64,000 nt of DNA from Enterobacter cancerogenus (GTDB lineage Bacteria; Pseudomonadota; Gammaproteobacteria; Enterobacterales; Enterobacteriaceae), in contig JRUP01000001.1 of NCBI GenBank assembly GCA_000773965.1, positions 62,001-126,000 of the forward strand, given 5' to 3'. Both the position numbers and the translations under genes were made by a program. Of the stretch, positions 44,163-52,726 are shown piece by piece; positions within the stretch are counted from its first letter, which is position 1, and every line of letters begins with the position of its first letter. The notes beneath the pieces were generated by a model, which saw only the letters and a program-made list of their open reading frames with translations, did no database searches and had not been told where the DNA came from.

Positions 44163-44942
44163 ATGAGCGGTAAGCAAATAACGTGGAATGGCGGGTTACA
44201 ACCTGAAGCCATCGAGATTTTGTCCCAGGACGGCGGCATGATTGTGAGCCCAACGAAAGTCGGTTACATCATCATGACCTCCGATAAAGCCGGGTTAGAG
44301 CGTAAGTTTGAAGCCAAGCAGCGCAAGCGCAACAAGCCAGGCGTGGTGCTGTGTGGCTCGCTGGAGCAGCTGCGCTCTCTGGCACAACTGACACCGGAAA
44401 TTGACCAGCTTTATCAGCAGCATTGGGATCAGGATATTTTGCTGGGCTGTATTTTACCGTGGCGCGAAGATGCGTTGGCGCGTATTCCGGCTGACGGTTC
44501 TAAAGAACTGATGATGGATGGACGCCAGACCAGCTGCTTCGTGATTAAATTTGGTCGCCCAGGCGAAAATATTGCGAAAGCGCTGTGGGAAGAGCACGGG
44601 AAATTCTCTTTCGCCAGTTCTGCGAATCCATCAGGTCAGGGTAATCGTGGTTTGGTTGAAGGAATTGGCGAGCGTATTGAATCGCGTGCCGATTTAATTA
44701 TTGAAGCCAATGACTACGTGAAATCCATTCAGCCTAACGACGAAAATAAAGTGCGCTACGAACAAGGCGTAATGGTGTCGATGGTCGATAGCGAAGGTCG
44801 TCTGATTCCACAGCAAAACGGCGAGCGTAAAATCACCCCGTGCCCGGTATTGATTCGCAAAGGCCTTGATGTCGATAAAATCATGGCGCTGCTGTCGGAT
44901 ATCTTCCCGTCCTGGGACTACCGCCACGGCGATTACTACTGA
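44163..44942 (+). CDS. Sua5/YciO/YrdC/YwlC family protein
   Basis: A 259-residue protein of the dsRNA-binding-like fold used by threonylcarbamoyl-AMP synthases. The family segments GGMIVSPTKVGYIIMTSDKAG, EAKQRKRNKPGVVL and FSFASSANPSGQGN are present, corresponding to the nucleotide and threonine pocket. It is longer than TsaC/YrdC (about 190 residues) and more divergent, so a paralogous or unknown role is more likely than the essential tRNA t6A function. AGGGTAG precedes the ATG. It is monocistronic behind an AT-rich gap. Confidence 0.75.
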   Translation: MSGKQITWNGGLQPEAIEILSQDGGMIVSPTKVGYIIMTSDKAGLERKFEAKQRKRNKPGVVLCGSLEQLRSLAQLTPEIDQLYQQHWDQDILLGCILPWREDALARIPADGSKELMMDGRQTSCFVIKFGRPGENIAKALWEEHGKFSFASSANPSGQGNRGLVEGIGERIESRADLIIEANDYVKSIQPNDENKVRYEQGVMVSMVDSEGRLIPQQNGERKITPCPVLIRKGLDVDKIMALLSDIFPSWDYRHGDYY

Positions 44943-44948
44943 TGTAAT

Positions 44949-44980
44949 AAGCCTGTTTCCCCGGTATGGGAAACAGGCTT
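44949..44980. terminator. Hairpin between convergent Sua5-like and oxidoreductase genes
   Basis: AAGCCTGTTTCCC (44949-44961) pairs perfectly with GGGAAACAGGCTT (44968-44980) around CGGTAT. It fills the 43-bp convergent gap, a 13-bp stem that probably works for both genes, although T runs are short. Confidence 0.75.
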
Positions 44981-44985
44981 CCCTG

Positions 44986-46002
44986 CTACCACTCCACGGT
45001 GATTTTGCCGAAGTGCCCCGCCGACTGCTGATGCTGGAAGGCCGCAGGCAGATCGTTCAGCGCACCATAACTGTCACTGATTACCGGGCGAATACCCGTT
45101 TGCTCTAACGCGCGCACGAAGTCCTGCTGCTGACGACGATGGCCAACAATCAACCCCTGAATACGCGCCTGCTTCGCCATCAATAGCGAGGTCGGTATCA
45201 CACCTTCGAAGCCAGTCAGCACACCAATTAACGCGATATGACCGCCCACGCGCACCGCTTCAATCGACTGTGCCATGGTGCCCGGCCCGCCCAGTTCAAT
45301 CACCACATCCGCGCCTTTGCCCTCAGTCAGCTGCTGAACCGCTTTGCCCCATTCCGGCGTGGTGCGATAGTTGATGCCCGCATCGGCCCCCAGCTCTTTG
45401 GCTCTGGCCAGCTTCTCATCCGACGAGGAAGTGACAATGACTCGTGCGCCCATCACTTTGGCGATTTGCAGCGCGGTAATCGACACGCCCCCGGTGCCCA
45501 GCGTCACAATGGTATCGCCCGCTTTGATCTGCGCATCGCCCACCAGGGCGCGCCATGCGGTCAGGCCTGAAGTGGTGATGGTGGCCGCTTCGGCATGACG
45601 CCAGCCGCGCGGGGCGAGGGTAAAGTGATGCGCCGGACGCACCACCACTTCGGCGGCAAAGCCGTCTGTTCCATCGCCGGGTGTCTGGGTGAAATTGCCG
45701 ACCTGAGCAAACGGTAGCCCATCCTGCCACTGTGGGAAGAAACAGGACACCACATGGTCGCCGGGATTAAAGTCGGTGACGCCTGCACCCACTTCTTCGA
45801 CCACGCCCGCACCGTCCGCCATCATAATGCGATCCTGCTCGGTGGGGATCGATCCGTTAGCCACCAGCAGATCGTGAAAGTTAAGTGAGGTGGCATGGAT
45901 CGCCACGCGGATCTCTCCGGTGCCCGGTTTACCGGGATCGGGCAGATCCGCCAGCTGCAAATGCTCTAAACCACCGGGCTGTTTCAGGATCATCGCTTTC
46001 AT
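44986..46002 (-). CDS. Zinc-independent quinone oxidoreductase / alcohol dehydrogenase-like (MDR) protein
   Basis: A 338-residue NADPH-dependent medium-chain dehydrogenase/reductase. The GroES-like N-terminal half has AIHATSLNFHDLLVANGSIP and DGAGVVEEVGAGVTDFNPGD, and the cofactor motif is VTLGTGGVSITALQIAKVMG. The structural-zinc cysteines of true alcohol dehydrogenases are absent, so a quinone- or enone-reductase role is more likely. The start was set at the ATG with AAGGAG about 9 bp upstream. It lies 134 bp downstream of an SDR gene on the same strand and might be co-transcribed with it. Confidence 0.85.
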   Translation of the reverse strand: MKAMILKQPGGLEHLQLADLPDPGKPGTGEIRVAIHATSLNFHDLLVANGSIPTEQDRIMMADGAGVVEEVGAGVTDFNPGDHVVSCFFPQWQDGLPFAQVGNFTQTPGDGTDGFAAEVVVRPAHHFTLAPRGWRHAEAATITTSGLTAWRALVGDAQIKAGDTIVTLGTGGVSITALQIAKVMGARVIVTSSSDEKLARAKELGADAGINYRTTPEWGKAVQQLTEGKGADVVIELGGPGTMAQSIEAVRVGGHIALIGVLTGFEGVIPTSLLMAKQARIQGLIVGHRRQQQDFVRALEQTGIRPVISDSYGALNDLPAAFQHQQSAGHFGKITVEW

Positions 46003-46136
46003 AACCACTTTCTCCTTAGCAAAACGCTCAATACAAAGCATGTCGCTGCGAAACGTGCATGCCTTCTTTGGTGCGCTAAGTGTGGCAGCGATGCCGCTTC
46101 CCTGCCTGTTACTCCGTGCGGTTATGCGAACAGCTT

Positions 46137-46958
46137 TTATACATCCGCACGATAGGCTATCTCTTTCTGCGAACGCAGTTCTGCCAGGCGTCGTTCCAGC
46201 GCGGCTTCGATATTGTCATACGCCGTGCTGCCCAGCGCCAGACGCAGCGGCATGGCGGGTTGATCCAGTGTGGCGATCATCGACGTAACAGATTTCGCGG
46301 CATCGCCTTTGATCGCGAACTCGCCAGATAAAATGGCGCGGCGCACTTCACCGGAAGCGGTGTCCCGATAAACATCCTGCGCCTCAGCGATATCCAGCCC
46401 GGCACCAAAGTTAGTCGCTGTAGGACCCGGCTCCACCAGCAGGAAATCGATACCAAAACTCGCGACTTCCTGGCGCACCGCTTCAACAAACCCTTCAATG
46501 CCCCACTTGCTGGCGTGATACAGGCTGAAGTTGGGATAAGCCACCTGCCCGCCTTCCGATGAGACTTGCGCAATGCGCCCGCCGCCCTGCTGGCGCAACA
46601 ATGGAATCACGGCGCGAATCAGCTGAATGGAACCCGTGAGATTGGTGGCAATCTGACGATCAATCTGCGCATCGCTCAACTCTTCCGCTGCGCCAAACAG
46701 ACCATAGGCGGCATTACTTACCACCACATCAACACGTTCCACCTGAGCAAAGACTTTGCCGATAGCGGGTGCGATACTGGCGGTGTTTGCCAAATCCAGC
46801 ACAATAACCTGCAGCTGTTCGCCGTATTGCCCCTGCAGATCCGCCATTGCCTCAGTGCGACGTACGCAGGCCAGCACGCGATCGCCACGTGCCAGTAAAT
46901 CTTCACTCATTAAACGGCCCAGCCCACTGCTGGCACCGGTAATTAACCAGGTTTTCAT
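46137..46958 (-). CDS. SDR family oxidoreductase
   Basis: A 273-residue classical short-chain dehydrogenase. The cofactor motif WLITGASSGLGRLMSEDLL is at the N-terminus, followed by VSNAAYGLFG, the Ser of AQVSSEGGQ and the catalytic YHASKWGIEGF (Tyr-x3-Lys). The ACVRRTEAMADL segment suggests NADP(H) preference. CGGAGGAC precedes the ATG. It is divergent from a LysR-type gene, 95 bp away, which is the likely regulator. The substrate is unknown. Confidence 0.87.
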   Translation of the reverse strand: MKTWLITGASSGLGRLMSEDLLARGDRVLACVRRTEAMADLQGQYGEQLQVIVLDLANTASIAPAIGKVFAQVERVDVVVSNAAYGLFGAAEELSDAQIDRQIATNLTGSIQLIRAVIPLLRQQGGGRIAQVSSEGGQVAYPNFSLYHASKWGIEGFVEAVRQEVASFGIDFLLVEPGPTATNFGAGLDIAEAQDVYRDTASGEVRRAILSGEFAIKGDAAKSVTSMIATLDQPAMPLRLALGSTAYDNIEAALERRLAELRSQKEIAYRADV

Positions 46959-47053
46959 TTTGTCGTCCTCCGGTTGAAAACCCGATGATAGATCGCTTTA
47001 CTGGTGGTCATAATCTCCCTAATCGCGCATGACCTGGTGAGGAAATACCACCA

Positions 47054-47956
47054 ATGAGAAGACCTTCCTGGCATGAACTGCAGGCCATTAAAACGTTGGG
47101 AGAGCAGCGCAGCTTTCGCCGTGCCGCTGAAATACTCGGTTTGAAGCGCTCTTCACTCAGCCATCTGGTGAAGACGCTGGAGCACAATCTTGGCGTGCAG
47201 CTGTTTCAGCGCACTACCCGTAGCGTGTCGCTTACCGATGCCGGGCAACAGCTGCTGGATCGGCTGGCACCGCTGTTGAATGAGATGGATGAAGTGCTAC
47301 ACGATGTCAGCGCTCGCCGCCAGCAGCATGCGGGCACCTTGCGCATCAGTGCCAGCGATGCGGCGATCGGTATCCTGCTGGGAAAGGTGGTGCCGGGATT
47401 TTGCGCTGATTACCCGAATATTCAGCTCGATTTTGCCGCGCAGGGTGAACTGGTGGATATCACAGCCGCCGGGTTTGATGCCGGCATTCGGCTGATTGAA
47501 GATGTGCCGCAGGATATGGTGGCGATTGCGCTGGGCGGCCCGCTGAACTTTATTACCGTGGCTTCACCGGCCTATATCGCCGCACACGCCCCCATCAAGC
47601 AGCCGCAGGATTTGCTGCAGCAGCAGTGCATTCGCCATCGTTTACCGAGCGGGAAACGCTATCGCTGGGAGTATGAAAAAGCGGGGAAACGCTGTGAACT
47701 GGATGCACCGGGCGCGATAACGTTAGACAATAACGCGCTGATGACCCGCGCAGCCATAAGTGGATTAGGTATTGCCTATGTGCCGTCGCTTTACGCCAAA
47801 ACGGCGCTGCAATCTGGCCAGTTAGTGGAACTGCTCGCCGACTGGCGGGTACAGTCGGCAGGTCTGGCCTTGTGGTTCCCGCCCAACCAGCATCAGTCGA
47901 TGGCGCTGCGGCTATTTATCGATGCCCTGAAAAACAGCCTGCCGCGCCAGTCGTAA
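47054..47956 (+). CDS. LysR family transcriptional regulator
   Basis: A 300-residue LysR-type regulator. The N-terminal winged HTH includes RSFRRAAEILGLKRSSLSHLVKTLE, and the effector domain begins near residue 90 (GTLRISASDAAIGILLGKVV). It resembles the subgroup that regulates divergent SDR or reductase genes. The shared gap contains GGTCAT (47006-47011) / ATGACC (47029-47034), a possible binding site. GAGGAAA precedes the ATG. The stop lies one base from that of the convergent hydrolase gene. Confidence 0.88.
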   Translation: MRRPSWHELQAIKTLGEQRSFRRAAEILGLKRSSLSHLVKTLEHNLGVQLFQRTTRSVSLTDAGQQLLDRLAPLLNEMDEVLHDVSARRQQHAGTLRISASDAAIGILLGKVVPGFCADYPNIQLDFAAQGELVDITAAGFDAGIRLIEDVPQDMVAIALGGPLNFITVASPAYIAAHAPIKQPQDLLQQQCIRHRLPSGKRYRWEYEKAGKRCELDAPGAITLDNNALMTRAAISGLGIAYVPSLYAKTALQSGQLVELLADWRVQSAGLALWFPPNQHQSMALRLFIDALKNSLPRQS

Positions 47957-47957
47957 T

Positions 47958-48599
47958 TCAAGCCTGACGCTGTGGCGCTTTGTGCACCATGGTGTAGGCA
48001 TAATCCACGCCCATGCCGTATGCGCCGCTGTGCTCACGCACCAGATCCATCACCGCATCGTAGGTTTCTTTACGTGACCAGTCGCGCTGGTATTCCAACA
48101 ACACTTGCTGCCAGGTGACTGGCACTGCACCGGCCTGCACCATGCGTTGAATGGAACGTTCATGGGCATCGACGCTGGTGCCGCCTGAGGTATCGGTCAC
48201 GACATACACTTCAAAGCCCTCTTTCAGCGCCATCAGGGCCGGGAAAGTCAGACACACTTCAGTCCACAGTGCAGAGATAATCAGCTTCTTACGACCGGTT
48301 TTCTTCACCGCTTCGACGAATTTGGCATCTTCCCATGAGTTCATGGAAGTACGCTCAATCGGCTTCGATTCCGGGTGCACAGCCAACAGTTCTGGCCAAA
48401 TGTAGCCGCTAAAACTTTCGGTTTCTACAGAGGTATAAATCACCGGCACGTCGAAAACTTTGCCCGCTTTTGCCAAAGCGACGGTGTTATTTTTGAGCTG
48501 CTGGCGATCAATATTGGCGACGCCGAAAGCCATCTGCGGCTGGTGGTCGATAAAGATCAGAGTTGAGTTCTGTGGGTCGAGCAGGTCGAGTTTAGACAT
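47958..48599 (-). CDS. YcaC-like isochorismatase-family cysteine hydrolase
   Basis: A 213-residue hydrolase of the YcaC subgroup. The catalytic triad is present: Asp in LIFIDHQPQMAFG, Lys in KKTGRKKLIISAL (by alignment) and Cys in WTEVCLTFPALMALKEGF. E. coli YcaC is an octameric hydrolase of unknown physiological substrate. The start was set at the ATG (MSKLDLLDPQ) with AGAGGAA upstream. That ribosome site overlaps the edge of a 9-bp inverted repeat in the leader. It is convergent with a LysR gene and divergent from the bestrophin gene. Confidence 0.86.
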   Translation of the reverse strand: MSKLDLLDPQNSTLIFIDHQPQMAFGVANIDRQQLKNNTVALAKAGKVFDVPVIYTSVETESFSGYIWPELLAVHPESKPIERTSMNSWEDAKFVEAVKKTGRKKLIISALWTEVCLTFPALMALKEGFEVYVVTDTSGGTSVDAHERSIQRMVQAGAVPVTWQQVLLEYQRDWSRKETYDAVMDLVREHSGAYGMGVDYAYTMVHKAPQRQA

Positions 48600-48608
48600 G
48601 ATGTATTC

Positions 48609-48660
48609 CTCTAAAGTGTTTTTAAATTTGTGTGTTGTGCTGCTGGAATGAACTTTAGAG
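48609..48660 (-). promoter_or_regulatory. Inverted repeat overlapping the ribosome site of the YcaC-like gene
   Basis: CTCTAAAGT (48609-48617) and ACTTTAGAG (48652-48660) are perfect 9-bp arms 34 bp apart. In the transcript, the arm nearer the gene supplies the GAG of the AGAGGAA ribosome site. It could be a regulatory hairpin or a DNA operator. Confidence 0.45.
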
Positions 48661-48852
48661 AAAGGGGCCGCGAAGAGATAACGCAAAGAATTTTACAACT
48701 TGTTCAAACTGTTTTTAGAAGACTGATTTAAAAAGATAAATTAACACTCAACACAGCAATTTCAGCCTCAAATGCGCTGTTTTTCACATTGCTTCCGGTG
48801 TATCAGCAGGCGTAACCTGTGCCAACAAAATCATAAAAAACACCATCGCAAA

Positions 48853-49770
48853 ATGATCGTACGTCCTCGTCAACACTGGTTCATCAGGTTGTTTGATTGG
48901 CACGGCTCGGTGCTGGTTAGCATTGTGTTTCGCCTGTCGCTCAACCTGCTGATGTCGGTGATCGCCATTATCGGCTATCCGTGGTACTCCACTTTCGGCA
49001 TTCACCTCACGACTGCACCGTTCAGCTTGATTGGCGTGTCGATTGCCATCTTTCTTGGCTTCCGCAATAACGCCAGCTATGCGCGTTTTATTGAAGCGCG
49101 CACGCTGTGGGGCAATATGCACATCACGCAACGCTCACTGCTGCGCCAGATAAAATGCATTCGCGGCATCAGTGAAGCGCAAGTGCAGGAGTTTGTAGGG
49201 CTGCAGCTGGCATTTAGCTGGGCACTGAAACACCGGCTGCGTAAGACCGATGCGCAGGCCGATCTGGCGCGCCTGCTGCCGGAGAAGTGGCACAGTGCCG
49301 TATTGAGCCATCCGATGCCGACCTCACAGACCTTGTTATGCATGGGCAAATGGCTGGCACAGCGGCGCGATGAGGGTCTGGTGTCGGATATTGTCTGGCA
49401 GAGTATCGATGACAATCTCAATCATCTGTCGGCTTATCTGGGCGGCTGCGATCGCCTTGCCAGCACGCCGATTCCGTTTGCCTACAGCCTGATTCTGCAT
49501 CGCACCGTGTACCTGTTCTGTACCCTGCTACCGTTTGCGCTGGTGGCGGATTTGCATCTGATGACGCCGCTGGTGTCGGTGTTTATTTCGTACACCTTCC
49601 TGTCGCTGGAGTCATTGGCGGAGGAGTTGGAAGATCCGTTCGGCACTGCGCCTAACCATCTGCCACTGGATGCGCTGTGCGTGAATATCGAACGTAATTT
49701 GAAGGCGATGAACAATGATTTCCCGTTGCCGGAACCGCGCCAGCCGGATGAGCATTTTAATCTGACGTAA
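48853..49770 (+). CDS. yneE: Bestrophin family ion channel (YneE-like)
   Basis: A 305-residue inner-membrane protein of the bestrophin/UPF0187 family, pentameric anion or cation channels. The signatures IFLGFRNNASYARFIEARTLWG, TPIPFAYSLILHRTVYLFC and EELEDPFGTAPNHLPLDAL are all present. The last of these corresponds to the acidic cluster of eukaryotic bestrophins. The start was set at the ATG giving MIVRPRQHW, which matches family N-termini; the frame is open 27 codons earlier without similarity. It is monocistronic. Confidence 0.9.
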   Translation: MIVRPRQHWFIRLFDWHGSVLVSIVFRLSLNLLMSVIAIIGYPWYSTFGIHLTTAPFSLIGVSIAIFLGFRNNASYARFIEARTLWGNMHITQRSLLRQIKCIRGISEAQVQEFVGLQLAFSWALKHRLRKTDAQADLARLLPEKWHSAVLSHPMPTSQTLLCMGKWLAQRRDEGLVSDIVWQSIDDNLNHLSAYLGGCDRLASTPIPFAYSLILHRTVYLFCTLLPFALVADLHLMTPLVSVFISYTFLSLESLAEELEDPFGTAPNHLPLDALCVNIERNLKAMNNDFPLPEPRQPDEHFNLT

Positions 49771-49826
49771 TACGTCTATTTGCCTGGCGCACATAACAGC
49801 ACAGCCGGGCAGTTAGCTAACAGATC

Positions 49827-49863
49827 AGACCGACCACATAGCGAGCAATTTTGTGGTCAGTCT
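49827..49863. terminator. Hairpin between convergent bestrophin and esterase genes
   Basis: AGACCGACCACA (49827-49838) pairs with TGTGGTCAGTCT (49852-49863) with one mismatch around a 13-nt loop. A weak CTTCGG follows. Its convergent position supports termination, but no T tract is present. Confidence 0.5.
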
Positions 49864-49890
49864 CTTCGGATAATACGTTTTTCTGTCCGA

Positions 49891-50790
49891 TTAACTGTGC
49901 AGATCCAGCCAGCGTACATACGCCTGATCCCAGAGCGCAGCAGGCGTACCTGCTTTCCCCAGACCAAAGCCGTGCCCACCGCTGCTCAGCTCAATCAACT
50001 CGACCGGCACCTGCATACGACGGCAGGCATCGCGCATCATTTCAGTGTTATGGGGATTGGAGGTGTGATCATCTTCCGCCTGCGCCAGGAACGTCGGTGG
50101 ATATTGTCGGGTGACATAATTCTGCACTGACCAGTTCGCTTCCTGAGTGGGTGTCGCGTGATCGCCTACCATCATCAGGTGCGTCTTGGTGTTCTGATAC
50201 GGCGCTTCGAGGGTGATCACCGGATAGATCAGGCCAACGCTATCGGCCGTAGGTCGGATTTGATCGAGCGGGTCCTGCGCCGGATAGGTTTCGAAATCAG
50301 GACGTGCGGCCGCCATGCCAAGCAGATGTCCGCCAGCGGAGAAGCCGAGCAGATGCACTTTGCTCTCCATAGAACGCACCAGACGAATGGCGCGCTGCGC
50401 ATCCTGCAGCGGCGCGAGGTTGCCCGCCTGCCACTTTTCTCCGGGCAAGCGGTAACTCAGTACGTACACGGTGTAACCGTTGGCATTTAACCAGCGCGCC
50501 ACCGGCCAGGCTTCACGCCCCATGCCGATAAAACGATAGCCGCCGCCAGCCGCCACGATCACCGCTTCGCCGTTGGGATTCTCGGGGCGAAATCGTTGAA
50601 TCGCCGGAGAAACGATGTTGGTCCAGGAGCCGTTCATACTGACTTTCAACAGCCCAGACGGCCCACCGCCGCCCGGCGGATCGTCTGGCCACAATGGGAT
50701 AATGTCATCACGGGCAAACAGTTTGCCTGTGGTCATTGAGAGGACGGTTGCCCCGGTTGCCAACAAAAAGTGACGCCGTGTAAGTTTCAT
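49891..50790 (-). CDS. Tat-exported alpha/beta hydrolase (esterase/xylanase-like)
   Basis: A 299-residue hydrolase with a twin-arginine signal (TRRHFLLATGATVLSMTTG, residues 4-22), so it is probably exported folded to the periplasm. The segments VIVAAGGGYRFIGMGREAW, the nucleophile elbow LLGFSAGGHLLGM, AEDDHTSNPHN (acid) and SSGGHGFGLG (His) form the catalytic machinery of the BD-FAE/acetyl-esterase group. Similar proteins are annotated as xylan esterase or endo-xylanase-like hydrolases; the true substrate is unknown. The gene stands alone. Confidence 0.86.
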   Translation of the reverse strand: MKLTRRHFLLATGATVLSMTTGKLFARDDIIPLWPDDPPGGGGPSGLLKVSMNGSWTNIVSPAIQRFRPENPNGEAVIVAAGGGYRFIGMGREAWPVARWLNANGYTVYVLSYRLPGEKWQAGNLAPLQDAQRAIRLVRSMESKVHLLGFSAGGHLLGMAAARPDFETYPAQDPLDQIRPTADSVGLIYPVITLEAPYQNTKTHLMMVGDHATPTQEANWSVQNYVTRQYPPTFLAQAEDDHTSNPHNTEMMRDACRRMQVPVELIELSSGGHGFGLGKAGTPAALWDQAYVRWLDLHS

Positions 50791-50903
50791 GCCCAGTAGC
50801 CAGTATTGAAAAACATGTCAGCCTTGTGGGCTGCGTCTCGTTATGTGATACGTGTCAACTTTCAACGCTGGCGATTATGTACGCATTTTGTACAAAAGAT
50901 CCA

Positions 50904-50930
50904 TAAAAAAACGCGCCAGAAAAGGCGCGT
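50904..50930 (-). terminator. Intrinsic terminator after the 115-residue protein gene
   Basis: On the minus strand ACGCGCC (50930-50924) pairs with GGCGCGT (50917-50911) around TTTTCT and runs into T6. It lies 20 bp past the stop of the gene at 50950-51297. Confidence 0.88.
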
Positions 50931-50949
50931 ATTCTGGCGATAAAAACTT

Positions 50950-51297
50950 TTAATCCTGTTGCTGGAATTGGGTCATCACGGTTTGCTCGCACTGCTGCTG
51001 ATTATGGCGCAGCTGCGTGCGTTCATCCTCGCCCAGTTCCATCCAGGCGCTGATCACTTCCTGCGCCGTTTCTTCATTGAATTCAGGCTTATCCATCGCC
51101 GAAGAAGACTGGCTGGCAGCCAGCTGAGACTTCATTTTCGCGGTATAGGTATCCAGATCGCTGGTCTTTTTTTCCGTGCTCACCAGATGGCACAGCTGGC
51201 TGGCATACACATTCTCTTCGCTGGTGTTATCACCGTCAGCGGCGATGGCACTGGCGGAGAGCGAGAGCCCAACGAGGGCGATCAATATGGCTTTCAT
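50950..51297 (-). CDS. Small exported protein, 115 residues, unknown
   Basis: A signal peptide (residues 1-20, ending SAIAA) precedes a polar helical protein rich in Gln, Glu and Ser. Two cysteines remain in the mature part (Cys36 in SQLCHL and Cys103 in QQQCEQ), probably forming a disulfide. The W-x17-C spacing (Trp85-Cys103) and the (F/L)C-x-L context equal those of the protein at 26042-26389. TGGAG lies before the ATG; the frame is open 10 codons upstream. It follows the antiporter gene by 26 bp and may be co-transcribed. I do not recognise a named family. Confidence 0.75.
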   Translation of the reverse strand: MKAILIALVGLSLSASAIAADGDNTSEENVYASQLCHLVSTEKKTSDLDTYTAKMKSQLAASQSSSAMDKPEFNEETAQEVISAWMELGEDERTQLRHNQQQCEQTVMTQFQQQD

Positions 51298-51323
51298 AAC
51301 AGACTCCAGTAATTTCCAGAAAA

Positions 51324-52673
51324 TCACTTTTGATTATGTTGCGCACGTGCCGCCTGACGGGCAGCACGCCAGTTTAATAACGGCGTCACCGTGATGCCGT
51401 GCAGCACGATGCTGCACACCACTAAAGTCAACGCCATATCCACCATTTGCTCTGCCTCCGGGCCACGCATGCCGTGCACCCAGGCGTAAGCAATGTAATT
51501 GATACTGCCGATGCCGCGAATCCCCAGCCAGCCAATGAGCAGACGGCGCATGAGCGGTATCTCACAGCGCCAGGTGGTGATCCACACCGCCAGCGGACGC
51601 ACGACCACAAACAGCAGCAGCGCGAGACCAATGCCGGTCAGGTTCCAGTGCTGCGCCAGTGTGACTCCCAGCACCACCATCATCGCGGCGGCCAGCAGGC
51701 GTTCGATGGTATCACCAAACGACAGTGCATCGCCGACCACCAGACCCACTGATTTGACCATACCGCTGCCACCGTGCGCCAGTCGTTGGTTGGGATTGAC
51801 ACGTGCCTCTGCAGGCAGGTATTGCTCCTCTTCTGACAACGCTTCTTGCGGATAGTGCTTTACCACGCGCAGTTCTGCACGACGTAATCCCACGCCAGCC
51901 GCAAAAGTCGCCAGGAAGCCCGAGGCCTCCACCGACTGTGCCGCCGCATAACTGAGCGCGATGAGCGCCAGCGCGAGAAAATCATTGGGCGCTGTGTCCT
52001 GATGCGCGCTGCGCAGATGGGTTGCCAGATGGCCAATGACGCGACCCATTAGATACCCAATCGCTAGCCCGCCACCAATGGCCCACAGTCCATCTTTCAA
52101 CACCCATTCACTCAGATGGCCGATATCCAGCGAGCCAGATTGCATCAGCAGTAACGCCAGCATCAACAGCGGTAGCGCCGAACCATCGTTCATTCCCGCT
52201 TCGCTGGAGAGCGCCACGCGCAACGCGTCATCATCACGCGCATCGTTAACGGAAATCAGACTCGCCAGCACCGGGTCGGTGGGTGCCACGATGGCACCAA
52301 ATGCCAGCGATATCGCCCAATCGAAGCCGGTCATCCAATGCACCAGCAGCGTCATGCCGCCTACGGTAAGCAGCATCGCGGGAAAGGCCAATCGCACGCC
52401 GACACGCCAGGCATGTGCGTTGAGCGGGAGACGTAACTTAAGTCCGGTGATAAACAGCGAGGCTGCCATGGCGATTTCGGTGAGATGGGCGGCGAGTTCG
52501 GCGTGCCCGAGGATGTCGAGTTGCAGCAGATTGAAGACCCACGGGCCACACATGATGCCCGCAAGCAGGTAGAGCCCAAACGAAGTCACTGGCCCACGAT
52601 GGATCCATCCGGAGGCCAGTGACATAAGAAGTAGCAGACCACCGGTAGCGGCAGTCCAGGCCAGGAAGTTCAT
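51324..52673 (-). CDS. CPA1-type Na+(K+)/H+ antiporter
   Basis: A 449-residue inner-membrane antiporter with about 12 transmembrane segments. The cation-binding motif is LAFGAIVAPTDPVLASLIS (Asp pair region, typical NhaP/NHE 'TDP'), followed by SSEAGMNDGSALPLLML, the family's conserved acidic loop, and later WLGIRGIGSINYIAYA. Expected role: cytoplasmic pH and sodium homeostasis. ACGGAG precedes the ATG. The downstream gene for the small exported protein is close enough to be in the same transcript. Confidence 0.88.
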   Translation of the reverse strand: MNFLAWTAATGGLLLLMSLASGWIHRGPVTSFGLYLLAGIMCGPWVFNLLQLDILGHAELAAHLTEIAMAASLFITGLKLRLPLNAHAWRVGVRLAFPAMLLTVGGMTLLVHWMTGFDWAISLAFGAIVAPTDPVLASLISVNDARDDDALRVALSSEAGMNDGSALPLLMLALLLMQSGSLDIGHLSEWVLKDGLWAIGGGLAIGYLMGRVIGHLATHLRSAHQDTAPNDFLALALIALSYAAAQSVEASGFLATFAAGVGLRRAELRVVKHYPQEALSEEEQYLPAEARVNPNQRLAHGGSGMVKSVGLVVGDALSFGDTIERLLAAAMMVVLGVTLAQHWNLTGIGLALLLFVVVRPLAVWITTWRCEIPLMRRLLIGWLGIRGIGSINYIAYAWVHGMRGPEAEQMVDMALTLVVCSIVLHGITVTPLLNWRAARQAARAQHNQK

Positions 52674-52726
52674 AACGCTCCGTTTTTAAATAACATTCTC
52701 CCTTAAGCCTGGCACAGGATTGACGA

